Origin: Mesorhizobium metallidurans STM 2683
GTDB taxonomy: Bacteria > Pseudomonadota > Alphaproteobacteria > Rhizobiales > Rhizobiaceae
Reading direction: 5' to 3'
Length of the DNA: 64,000 nucleotides
Assembly (NCBI RefSeq): GCF_000350085.1
Contig: NZ_CAUM01000119.1
Coordinates: 1 to 64,000, forward strand
Notes under the pieces: generated by a model
Told to the model about the DNA's origin: nothing
Seen by the model: only the letters and a program-made list of their open reading frames with translations
Database searches by the model: none
Made by a program: the position numbers and the translations under genes
Shown: positions 7,636-15,612 of the stretch, piece after piece
Layout: every line of letters starts with the position of its first letter
How positions within the stretch are numbered: the stretch's first letter is position 1

Positions 7636-9459
7636 CTATTCCACCGTCACCGACTTGGCCAGATTGCGCGGCTGGTCGACGTCCGTGCCCATGAACACGG
7701 CGGTGAAATAGGCGAGCATCTGGATCGGCAGCGCATAGATGATCGGCGAGATGATTTCCGGCACGTCGGGCAGGATGATCGTCTCCATCGTCTTGACGCT
7801 GGATTGCGCGGCACCCCTGCTGTCGGTGATCAGGATGATCTTGCCGCCGCGCGCCGCCACTTCCTGCATGTTCGACACGGTCTTTTCGAAGATGCGGTCA
7901 TGCGGGGCGATCACGATCACCGGCATGTTCTCGTCGATCAGCGCGATCGGCCCGTGCTTCAGCTCGCCCGCGGCATAGCCCTCGGCATGAATATAGGAAA
8001 TCTCCTTGAGCTTCAGCGCGCCTTCCATGGCCAGCGGAAAATTGGTGTCGCGGCCGAGATAGAGCACATCGCTGTAGCGCGACAGTTCGCGCGCGATCTG
8101 TTCGATCTGCCCGTCGAGCTTCAGCACCTGGTTGGCATAGCGCGGCGCCTCGGACAGTTCACGCACCAGCTTCTTTTCCTGCTCCCGCGAAAGCGTTCCG
8201 CGCGCAGCACCGGCCCGCACGGCAAGCGAGGCCAGCACCGACAGCTGGCAGGTGAAGGCCTTGGTCGAGGCGACGCCTATCTCCGGCCCGGCCAGCGTCG
8301 GCAGGATGACGTCGGATTCGCGCGCCATCGTCGATTCGCGCACGTTGACGACGGCGCCGATCTTCATCCCGGCCTTGCGGCAATAGCGCAGCGAGGCCAG
8401 CGTGTCGGCCGTCTCGCCCGATTGCGAGATGAAGAAGGCGGCGTCGTTCTTCGACAGCGGCATTTCGCGGTAGCGGAATTCCGAGGCGACATCGATGTCG
8501 ACCGGCAGCCGCGCGTAGCGCTCGAACCAGTATTTGCTGATCAGGCCGGCCAGATAGGCGGTGCCGCAGGCCGAAATCGCCAGCCGGTCGATCTTGGCGA
8601 AGTCAAAAGGCAGGTCGAGCGGCTTCGAAACGCCGCCGACGAAATCCACATAATGCGCCAGCGTGTGCGAGATGACTTCGGGCTGCTCATGGATTTCCTT
8701 CTCCATGAAATGGCGCCGGTTGCCCTTGTCGACCATGAAGGATGTGCTCAGCGACTGCTGGCGTTTGCGGTCGACCTTGTTGCCCTCCATGTCGAAGATG
8801 GCGATCTCGTTGCGGCGCACCACCGCCCAGTCGCCATCCTCCAGATAGGTGATCGAATTGGTGAACGGAGCGAGCGCGATGGCATCGGAGCCCAGGAACA
8901 TTTCGCCATCGCCATGGCCGACGGCCAGCGGCGGGCCGTTGCGCGCGCCGACGATCAGGTCCTCGTCTCCCCTGAACATGATGGCCAGCGCAAAGGCGCC
9001 CTCCAGCCGCTTCAACGCCTGGTGCGCGGCCTCGACCGGCTTCAGCCCCTTGGCCAGTTCGCGCGCCACCAGATGGGCGACGACCTCGGTGTCGGTCTGC
9101 GACGAGAACGTATAGCCGTCACGCATCAGTTCATCGCGCAATTCGGCGAAATTCTCGATAATGCCATTGTGGACGATGGCGACGCCGTCGGAAAAATGCG
9201 GATGCGCGTTGGTTTCGTTCGGCACGCCATGGGTTGCCCAGCGCGTGTGGCCGATGCCGATCGTGCCGTCGAGCGGTTCGTCCTTCAACCGGCGTTCGAG
9301 GTTGATCAGCTTGCCTTCGGCGCGGCGGCGTCCGAGCTGGCCATGCTCGACGGTGGCGACACCGGCCGAATCATAGCCGCGATATTCCAGCCGTTTCAAC
9401 GCATCGACGATCAGCGGCGCCACCGGCGAGTGGCCAACAATTCCAACGATACCGCACAT
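7636..9459 (-). CDS. glmS: Glutamine--fructose-6-phosphate aminotransferase (isomerizing)
   Basis: GlmS makes glucosamine-6-phosphate from fructose-6-phosphate and glutamine, the entry step to amino-sugar and peptidoglycan precursors. The 607-residue protein starts MCGIVGIVG, placing the catalytic Cys as residue 2 after Met removal; a longer in-frame start at 9531 would bury this and is rejected. The glutaminase domain (residues 1 to about 240, with RWATHG and HNGIIEN) is followed by two SIS sugar-isomerase domains (SACGTAYLAG, SQSGETADTL, RDTNFPLAMEGALKLKEIS), and the C-terminus ends DQPRNLAKSVTVE as usual. The glmU gene lies upstream on the same strand. No glmS-type ribozyme is visible. Confidence 0.98.
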   Translation of the reverse strand: MCGIVGIVGHSPVAPLIVDALKRLEYRGYDSAGVATVEHGQLGRRRAEGKLINLERRLKDEPLDGTIGIGHTRWATHGVPNETNAHPHFSDGVAIVHNGIIENFAELRDELMRDGYTFSSQTDTEVVAHLVARELAKGLKPVEAAHQALKRLEGAFALAIMFRGDEDLIVGARNGPPLAVGHGDGEMFLGSDAIALAPFTNSITYLEDGDWAVVRRNEIAIFDMEGNKVDRKRQQSLSTSFMVDKGNRRHFMEKEIHEQPEVISHTLAHYVDFVGGVSKPLDLPFDFAKIDRLAISACGTAYLAGLISKYWFERYARLPVDIDVASEFRYREMPLSKNDAAFFISQSGETADTLASLRYCRKAGMKIGAVVNVRESTMARESDVILPTLAGPEIGVASTKAFTCQLSVLASLAVRAGAARGTLSREQEKKLVRELSEAPRYANQVLKLDGQIEQIARELSRYSDVLYLGRDTNFPLAMEGALKLKEISYIHAEGYAAGELKHGPIALIDENMPVIVIAPHDRIFEKTVSNMQEVAARGGKIILITDSRGAAQSSVKTMETIILPDVPEIISPIIYALPIQMLAYFTAVFMGTDVDQPRNLAKSVTVE

Positions 9460-9768
9460 TGCCGTTTGCCCCCAAGTCGCCCGCGGAAACCCAGCGCTAT
9501 TTAGAGATGGCCGGGCTGCCGCGAAAGTCACATTGCATTTCGTCGCGTATCAGCCGCAACTGTTCTTGCACAGATGCACCATGACAGGGCGCTCTTGCAA
9601 TCCGGTTACCGTGATCGCTCGGTTTCTCCGTACCCCTATCCTATCTGCCTCGGCGGTTCCTGAAATCCGTCAAAGACATGAAGCGGTCATGAACGAACAA
9701 TCGGCGGGGTAGCGCCTTCAACGACGCAGTTGTCGGCGAAAACCGAACTGTCACGAATGTCCCAGGGG
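9460..9768. other. 309-base gap between glmU and glmS with no recognisable feature
   Basis: This stretch separates glmU from downstream glmS on the reverse strand. I see no convincing small gene, RNA, strong terminator hairpin or palindromic operator in it. It is long enough to hold a separate promoter for glmS, but no clear -35/-10 pair stands out. Confidence 0.6.
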
Positions 9769-11130
9769 CTAGCCTTTTTTCCGGGCTGCCGCGGCCGAGG
9801 CAAAACGCTCGCGCATCTCCTTGCCCTTGCCGGCCAGCGTCCTCTGGCGGGCGCGGCCGAAGGCCAGCGCGTCTTCGGGCACGCTTTCGGTGATGACGCT
9901 GCCCGAGGCGATGTAACCGCCCTTGCCGATTGTAACAGGCGCCACCAGCGAGGAGTTCGAACCGATGAAGGCGCCTTCGCCGATATCGGTGAAGAATTTC
10001 GAATAGCCGTCATAGTTGCAGGTGATGGTGCCGGCGCCGATATTGGCGCCGGCGCCGATGCGGGCATCGCCGATATAGGTCAGGTGATTGACCTTGGCGC
10101 CCTCCTCGATCGTCGCCTGCTTGACCTCGCAGAAATTGCCGACCTTGGCCTTTTGCTTTAGGTCGGCGCCGGGTCGCAGCCGGGCGAACGGACCGACATC
10201 GCAATTCGAGGCGATGGTTGCGCCTTCTATATGGCTGAAGGCATGGATGTTCGCGCCCTCGGCGATCTTCACTCCCGGCCCGAACCAGACATTGGGTTCG
10301 ACGATCGTATCGGCGCCGATTTCGGTGTCATGCGAGAAGAACACGGTTTCCGGAGAGATCAATGTGACGCCCGACAGCATCGCCTCGCGCCGCCGGCGCG
10401 TCTGCCAGATGCCTTCGGCCCCGGCAAGTTCTGCGCGGTTGTTGATGCCGAGCGCATTTTCGAAACTGGCTTCCGTGGCACTGACATCGAGGCCTTGCCC
10501 GACTGCGATCTCGACAACGTCGGTAAGATAATACTCGCCCTTGGCGTTCTTGTGGCCGACTTGATCGAGCAGCTTCAACGCGTGCTTGCCGGCGATCGCC
10601 ATCAACCCGCTATTGCAGAAGGTGATTTTCTTCTCTTCGTCCGTGCAGTCCTTTTCCTCGCGGATGGCGACGAGCTTGCCGGCCTTTTCGATCAAGCGAC
10701 CATAGCCTGACGGATTTGACGTGCGGAAGCCGACCACGACCACGGCAGCACCCTTGGCCAGGTTCAGCCGCGCCGCGATCAGCGCCTCCGGATCGATCAG
10801 CGGTGTATCGCCGAACATGACGAGGATATCGTCATAACCCCTTGATATCGCATCACGCGCCGCCAGCACGGCATGCGCGGTGCCGAGCCGTTTCTCCTGG
10901 ACGAAGCTCTCGGCCTTCGGCGCGAATTTCTGCGCAGCCTTGCGCATTTCCTCCGCCCCATGGCCGATCACCAGCGCCTGATCGCCGGCGCCTGCAGCCT
11001 CGGCGGCTTTCACGACATGGGCGACCATCGGCAGGCCGGCTATTTTATGCAGCACCTTGGGCAACGCACTCTTCATGCGCGTGCCTTCACCGGCGGCAAG
11101 GATGACGGACAGGCAGGATCTCTGGCTCAT
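9769..11130 (-). CDS. glmU: Bifunctional N-acetylglucosamine-1-phosphate uridyltransferase / glucosamine-1-phosphate acetyltransferase
   Basis: GlmU acetylates glucosamine-1-phosphate and couples the product to UMP, giving UDP-GlcNAc for peptidoglycan and lipid A. The 453-residue product has the N-terminal nucleotidyltransferase motif [11 protein letters not shown] followed by [10 protein letters not shown], then GDTPLI near residue 107 and CNSGLMAI. From about residue 260 come left-handed beta-helix hexapeptide repeats ([17 protein letters not shown] and similar) with [21 protein letters not shown] and NYDGYSKF of the acetyltransferase site. The gene is 309 bases upstream of glmS on the same strand and works in the same pathway. 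Confidence 0.98.
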   Translation of the reverse strand: MSQRSCLSVILAAGEGTRMKSALPKVLHKIAGLPMVAHVVKAAEAAGAGDQALVIGHGAEEMRKAAQKFAPKAESFVQEKRLGTAHAVLAARDAISRGYDDILVMFGDTPLIDPEALIAARLNLAKGAAVVVVGFRTSNPSGYGRLIEKAGKLVAIREEKDCTDEEKKITFCNSGLMAIAGKHALKLLDQVGHKNAKGEYYLTDVVEIAVGQGLDVSATEASFENALGINNRAELAGAEGIWQTRRRREAMLSGVTLISPETVFFSHDTEIGADTIVEPNVWFGPGVKIAEGANIHAFSHIEGATIASNCDVGPFARLRPGADLKQKAKVGNFCEVKQATIEEGAKVNHLTYIGDARIGAGANIGAGTITCNYDGYSKFFTDIGEGAFIGSNSSLVAPVTIGKGGYIASGSVITESVPEDALAFGRARQRTLAGKGKEMRERFASAAAARKKG

Positions 11131-11297
11131 GGGGTGGCAACCGTGTGAAAGGGGATCAGGAATCTGGACTATCTAGCATTGGCGCCATGTCCCACCAATG
11201 CGGTTAAATTCCGGGTGAGATGGTCGAGCAACCGACTTTTTATCAGTAGGTCTAAAGGTCAATCCAACGCGCTGGCAAGGGCCTGCATCCGGGCGAC

Positions 11298-12044
11298 CTA
11301 CCCCAACTGCCCCAGCACCGGGAAATTCTCCAGCAGCCAATAGGATACGCTCTGGACGCCGCCTGTGAGGAAAAACACCCCAGCGACGACCAGCAGCGCG
11401 CCGATAGCCTTCTCGACGCGGCCGAGATGGACGCGGAACTTTCCGAGAAAGCGCATGAAGGCGTTGGAAAACATCGCCGCGACCAGGAACGGTATGCCGA
11501 GACCGAGCGAATAGGCAGCGAGCAGAGCCGCGCCCTCGCCCACCGTCTCGCGGCCGCCGGCCAGCGTCAGGATCGGCCCCAGAACCGGTCCGATGCAGGG
11601 CGTCCAGCCGAAAGCGAAGGCAAGCCCCATAACATAGGCGGCGATCAGGCTGGCCGGTTTTCCCTGCGACTGGAAGCGCGCCTCGCGCGACAACAGCGGG
11701 ATGCGCAATATGCCGAGGAAATTCAACCCCATCAGGATGATGAGCACCCCGGCCACCATCGCCAGCGGTTCCTGCCAGACGCGCAGCCAATGGCCGATGG
11801 TCGAGGCGCCGGCGCCGAGCGCGACGAAGACGGTGGAAAAACCGAGCACGAAGGCGATCGAGGAGAAAAGCAGCGCGCCGCGCGCACCGGCCCTGGCCGT
11901 GGCGCCGGCCTCGCCACGGAAATCGTCGACCGAGACGCCGGCCATGTAGCAGAGATAGGGCGGCACCAGCGGCAAGACGCAAGGCGACAGGAACGAGATC
12001 GCCCCCGCCCCGATCGCGCTGACATAGCCGATGTCCAGTGCCAC
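11298..12044 (-). CDS. ccdA: CcdA/DsbD-type transmembrane thiol-disulfide protein
   Basis: CcdA-like proteins carry reducing power across the inner membrane, usually for cytochrome c maturation or periplasmic thiol repair. The product is about 248 residues with six predicted membrane spans. Near the N-terminus SFLSPCVLPLVPPYLC supplies paired cysteines (C22 and C32), and FGWTPCIGPVLGPIL supplies the matching Cys of the second half. I chose the GTG at 12044 because AAGGAG precedes it by 6 bases; reading further upstream would translate a Lys/Arg/His tandem repeat that is probably leader sequence. No cytochrome c maturation genes are adjacent, so the client is unknown. Confidence 0.85.
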   Translation of the reverse strand: MALDIGYVSAIGAGAISFLSPCVLPLVPPYLCYMAGVSVDDFRGEAGATARAGARGALLFSSIAFVLGFSTVFVALGAGASTIGHWLRVWQEPLAMVAGVLIILMGLNFLGILRIPLLSREARFQSQGKPASLIAAYVMGLAFAFGWTPCIGPVLGPILTLAGGRETVGEGAALLAAYSLGLGIPFLVAAMFSNAFMRFLGKFRVHLGRVEKAIGALLVVAGVFFLTGGVQSVSYWLLENFPVLGQLG

Positions 12045-12054
12045 TTCAGTCTCC

Positions 12055-12114
12055 TTGTGCTTGCGCCGCCTGTGCTTGCGCCGCCTGTGTTTGCGCCGCT
12101 TGTGTTTGCGCTGC
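12055..12114. repeat. Four tandem copies of a 15-bp unit in the ccdA leader
   Basis: The forward strand reads four consecutive 15-base units of the form YTGTGYTTGCGCYGC (12055-12069, 12070-12084, 12085-12099, 12100-12114), differing at a few pyrimidine positions. They sit immediately upstream of the ccdA ribosome binding site. The period keeps frame, so copy number change would not shift any frame reading through it. Confidence 0.92.
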
Positions 12115-12284
12115 CATATAGCCGCGACCGAACTGGTCCGCCAATCACCATCGCGTGGCAAGTCGTCGCCCGCCATGAAGACCTGGCCAACAGAATTGCG
12201 GGAAGAAAGCACTGGCAGGCAGCGTTGATTGGTAAGAGGCCGCGAGTTCCCGCGCGCCTCTTTGAATCACCCGAGGAGATTTCC

Positions 12285-12662
12285 ATGAAAACGATCACAG
12301 TCGGGCTGGCGGTGCTTTTGCTCGCCACCGCCGCATCCCATGCCGCCGAAGCTTGGAAGGAAGCGGATGTCGGAGGCGCCAAGATCTACACCGACGCCAA
12401 CGGCATGACGCTTTACACCTACGACAAGGACGAGAAGGGCAAGTCGAACTGCTACGACAAATGCGCCACCAACTGGCCGCCGCTCAAGGCCGAGGCGGAC
12501 GCCAAGGCCCAGGGCGAATGGACAGTCGTCGACCGCACCGACGGCACCAAGATGTGGGCCTATGAAGGCAAGCCCCTCTATACATTCATCAAGGACAAGA
12601 AAGCCGGCGATGTGACCGGCGACGGCGTCGGCGACGTCTGGCATATCGCCAAGGCCGACTAA
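12285..12662 (+). CDS. Small exported COG4315-type protein with Yx(FWY)xxD repeats
   Basis: The 125-residue protein has a Sec signal peptide (MKTITVGLAVLLLATAASHA, cleavage expected after AxA). Two copies of the motif Yx(F/W/Y)xxD that defines this predicted-lipoprotein family follow: YTYDKD near residue 44 and YTFIKD near residue 105. Two cysteines (SNCYDKCATNWPP) are likely paired in the periplasm. There is no lipobox Cys after the signal peptide, so this copy is probably soluble. Function is unknown. GAGGAG lies ahead of the ATG. The gene is divergent from ccdA across about 240 bases. Confidence 0.82.
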   Translation: MKTITVGLAVLLLATAASHAAEAWKEADVGGAKIYTDANGMTLYTYDKDEKGKSNCYDKCATNWPPLKAEADAKAQGEWTVVDRTDGTKMWAYEGKPLYTFIKDKKAGDVTGDGVGDVWHIAKAD

Positions 12663-12999
12663 GCCCGGGTCCCGAATCCCGCTCTGACGGGCGGGAACGC
12701 GGCTGGTCGCCGGGTTTCACCCCACCACCCCCTGGCGGCCAGCTTTTCCTCGCCTGTGGTCCCCTGTCCTGTCCACCGTAGACGACGCGGCTTGACAGGG
12801 CGCACGCCCGCTCCCCTTATCCAAAATTGGCTGACATAACGGCGAACTTTCCTGCATTGCATAGCCGGTGCAAGACAGGCATTTTGAGCGCTTGCCCTTG
12901 ACCGGATGCAAAAGCGCGGCCATGTGAGCGACAAATTATACGAGATTTCGTCGCGAGCAGCGGAATCCTTCTGCCGCATCACAACTGATATGAGACCTC
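12663..12999. other. 337-base gap before topA with a probable promoter and untranslated leader
   Basis: The gap between the small exported protein and topA starts with a GC-rich segment able to form a short hairpin but lacking a T-run. A sigma70-like element follows at 12792-12821, leaving a predicted topA leader of roughly 170 bases. No small gene or RNA family is recognised in the leader. Confidence 0.5.
12792..12821 (+). promoter_or_regulatory. Candidate sigma70 promoter for the topA-rnr run
   Basis: TTGACA at 12792-12797, preceded by C as in rhizobial -35 boxes (CTTGAC), is followed 18 bases later by CTTATC at 12816-12821. The -35 is perfect and the -10 moderate. It is the best promoter-like sequence before topA. 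Confidence 0.5.
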
Positions 13000-15606
13000 A
13001 TGGACGTCGTCGTCGTCGAATCGCCGGCCAAGGCGAAGACAATCAACAAGTACCTCGGCAAGAACTACAAGGTTCTGGCCTCGTTCGGCCATGTCCGCGA
13101 TCTTCCGGCCAAGGACGGCTCGGTGCGCCCGGATGAGGACTTCGCCATGTCCTGGGCCGTCGACACCGCCTCGGGCAAGCGCCTGGCCGACATCGCCAAG
13201 GCGGTCAAGGACGCCGATGGCCTGATTCTGGCCACCGACCCGGACCGTGAGGGCGAGGCCATTTCCTGGCATGTTCTAGAAGTGCTGAAGCAGAAGCGCG
13301 CGCTGAAGGACAAGCCGGTCAGCCGCGTCGTCTTCAACGCCATCACCAAGTCGTCGGTGCTGGAGGCGATGGCCAATCCGCGCCAGATCGACGCGCCGCT
13401 GGTCGATGCCTATCTCGCCCGCCGCGCGCTCGACTATCTCGTCGGCTTCACGCTGTCGCCGGTACTGTGGCGCAAGCTGCCGGGCGCCCGCTCGGCCGGG
13501 CGCGTGCAGTCCGTGGCATTGCGTCTTGTCAGCGATCGCGAATCGGAGATCGAGCGCTTTATCCGCGAGGAATACTGGCAGATATTAGCTCTCCTCGGCA
13601 CGCCGCGCAAGGAGAGCTTCGAGGCTCGGCTGACCGCCTTCGAGCGCAAGAAGCTGCAAAAGCTCGACATTTCGAACAAGGCGCAGGCCGACGACATCAA
13701 GGCGATGCTCGAAGGCGCTGTTTTCAAGGCGCTGTCGGTCGAAGCCAAGCCGACCAAGCGCAATCCCGGCCCGCCCTTCACCACCTCGACCCTGCAGCAG
13801 GCCGCTTCCTCGCGCCTCGGCTTTTCGGCCACCCGCACCATGCAGGTGGCGCAACGGCTCTATGAAGGCATGGACATCGGTGGCGAGACCGCCGGCCTGA
13901 TCACCTATATGCGAACCGACGGCGTGCAGATGGCGCCGGAGGCGATCTCGGCCGCGCGCGATGCGATCGCCAAGGAATTCGGCCCCAGATACCTGCCGGA
14001 AAATCCACGCGTTTACACGACCAAGGCCAAGAACGCCCAGGAAGCGCACGAGGCGATCCGGCCGACCGATTTCATGAGCACGCCGGCTTCGGTCAGGCAA
14101 TATCTCGATGCGGACCAGGCGCGCCTCTACGAGATGATCTGGAAACGCGCCATCGCCAGCCAGATGCAGCCGGCCGAGATCGAGCGCACCACGGTCGAAA
14201 TCTCGGCGGCCAACGGCGCCCGCACCGCAGAGCTTCGCGCTGTCGGCTCGGTCGTTCGCTTTGACGGCTTCATTGCTGCCTACACCGACCAGAAGGACGA
14301 GGATTCGGAAGACGAGGAAAACCGCCGCCTGCCGGAGATCCGCGCTGGCGAACAGCTTGACCGCCAGGCGATCAACGCCACCCAGCACACGACCGAGCCG
14401 CCGCCGCGCTATTCCGAGGCTTCGCTGATCAAGAAGCTGGAAGAGCTCGGCATTGGCCGTCCCTCGACCTATACGGCGATCCTAAAGACGCTCGAGGACC
14501 GCGACTACGTCACCATCGACAAGCGCAGGCTGGTGCCGCAGGCCAAGGGCCGGCTGCTGTCGGCCTTCCTCGAAAGCTTCTTCGAGCGCTACGTCGAGTA
14601 TGACTTCACCGCATCGCTGGAGGAAAAGCTCGACGAGATTTCCGATGGCAAGCTCGCCTGGAAGGACGTGCTGCGCGATTTCTGGAAGGATTTTTCCGGC
14701 GCCGTCGCCGACATCAAGGAGTTGCGCGTCACCGACGTGCTCGATGCCTTGAACGAGGAACTGGCGCCGCTGGTGTTTCCCGCGCGCGAAGACGGTTCGA
14801 ACCCCCGCATCTGCCCGAAATGTGGCAGCGGCAACCTCTCGCTCAAGCTCGGCAAGTTCGGCGCCTTCGTCGGCTGCTCGAACTATCCCGAATGCTCGTT
14901 CACCCGTCAGCTTGGCGACGCCGCCAATCCCAATGGCGAGAACGGCAATGGCGAGGACGGCACGAAGGTGCTCGGCAAGGACCCGTATACAGCCGAGGAA
15001 ATCACGCTGCGCAGCGGCCGTTTCGGCCCCTATATCCAGCGCGGCGACGGCAAGGAAGCCAAGCGCTCCAGCCTGCCCAAGGGTTGGACGGTCGAATCCA
15101 TCGACCACGAAAAGGCGCTTGCCCTGCTCTCGCTGCCGCGCGACGTCGGCAAGCATCCGGAATCCGGCAAAATGATCTCCGCTGGTCTGGGTCGCTACGG
15201 CCCCTTCGTGCTGCATGACGGCACCTATGCCAATCTCGAAGGCATCGATGAGGTGTTCTCGATCGGTCTGAACCGCGCTGTATCGGTGATCGCCGAGAAG
15301 CAGTTGAAAGGTCCGGGCGGCCGCAATGGCGGCACGCCCGCCGCCTTGAAGGAGCTTGGCGACCATCCTGACGGCGGCGGCAAGATCGTCGTGCGTGACG
15401 GCAAATACGGACCTTACGTGAATTTCGGCAAGGTCAATGCCACCTTGCCCAAGGGCAAGGATCCGCAGTCGGTGACCATCGAGGACGCGCTGACGCTGAT
15501 TGCCGAGAAGGAAGCCAAGGGCGGCGGCAAGAAGCCATTCCGCCGGGCGGCCGCATCGGCTGCGAAGCCGGCAGCGGCCAAGAAGCCGGCGAAGAAAAAA
15601 GGATAG
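13000..15606 (+). CDS. topA: DNA topoisomerase I
   Basis: TopA relaxes negative supercoils by a type IA strand-passage mechanism. The 868-residue protein begins MDVVVVESPAKAKTINKYLG (Toprim). It continues with the DPDREGEAI metal-binding motif near residue 85 and the active-site motif LITYMRTDG with Tyr303. One four-Cys zinc finger (CPKCGSGNLSLKLG to GCSNYPEC) follows near residue 607, then three C-terminal topoisomerase repeats (FGPYIQRGDG, YGPFVLHDG, YGPYVNFGK) and a Lys/Ala-rich tail ending KKPAKKKG. The stop is 6 bases before the rnr start, indicating co-transcription. Confidence 0.98.
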   Translation: MDVVVVESPAKAKTINKYLGKNYKVLASFGHVRDLPAKDGSVRPDEDFAMSWAVDTASGKRLADIAKAVKDADGLILATDPDREGEAISWHVLEVLKQKRALKDKPVSRVVFNAITKSSVLEAMANPRQIDAPLVDAYLARRALDYLVGFTLSPVLWRKLPGARSAGRVQSVALRLVSDRESEIERFIREEYWQILALLGTPRKESFEARLTAFERKKLQKLDISNKAQADDIKAMLEGAVFKALSVEAKPTKRNPGPPFTTSTLQQAASSRLGFSATRTMQVAQRLYEGMDIGGETAGLITYMRTDGVQMAPEAISAARDAIAKEFGPRYLPENPRVYTTKAKNAQEAHEAIRPTDFMSTPASVRQYLDADQARLYEMIWKRAIASQMQPAEIERTTVEISAANGARTAELRAVGSVVRFDGFIAAYTDQKDEDSEDEENRRLPEIRAGEQLDRQAINATQHTTEPPPRYSEASLIKKLEELGIGRPSTYTAILKTLEDRDYVTIDKRRLVPQAKGRLLSAFLESFFERYVEYDFTASLEEKLDEISDGKLAWKDVLRDFWKDFSGAVADIKELRVTDVLDALNEELAPLVFPAREDGSNPRICPKCGSGNLSLKLGKFGAFVGCSNYPECSFTRQLGDAANPNGENGNGEDGTKVLGKDPYTAEEITLRSGRFGPYIQRGDGKEAKRSSLPKGWTVESIDHEKALALLSLPRDVGKHPESGKMISAGLGRYGPFVLHDGTYANLEGIDEVFSIGLNRAVSVIAEKQLKGPGGRNGGTPAALKELGDHPDGGGKIVVRDGKYGPYVNFGKVNATLPKGKDPQSVTIEDALTLIAEKEAKGGGKKPFRRAAASAAKPAAAKKPAKKKG

Positions 15607-15612
15607 GACGGC

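Noticed and set aside
12045-12212. N-terminal extension of the CcdA-like protein through KHRRR repeats
   Set aside because: The good ribosome binding site before GTG 12044 and the family N-terminus both favour the shorter protein, so the repeats are most likely untranslated.
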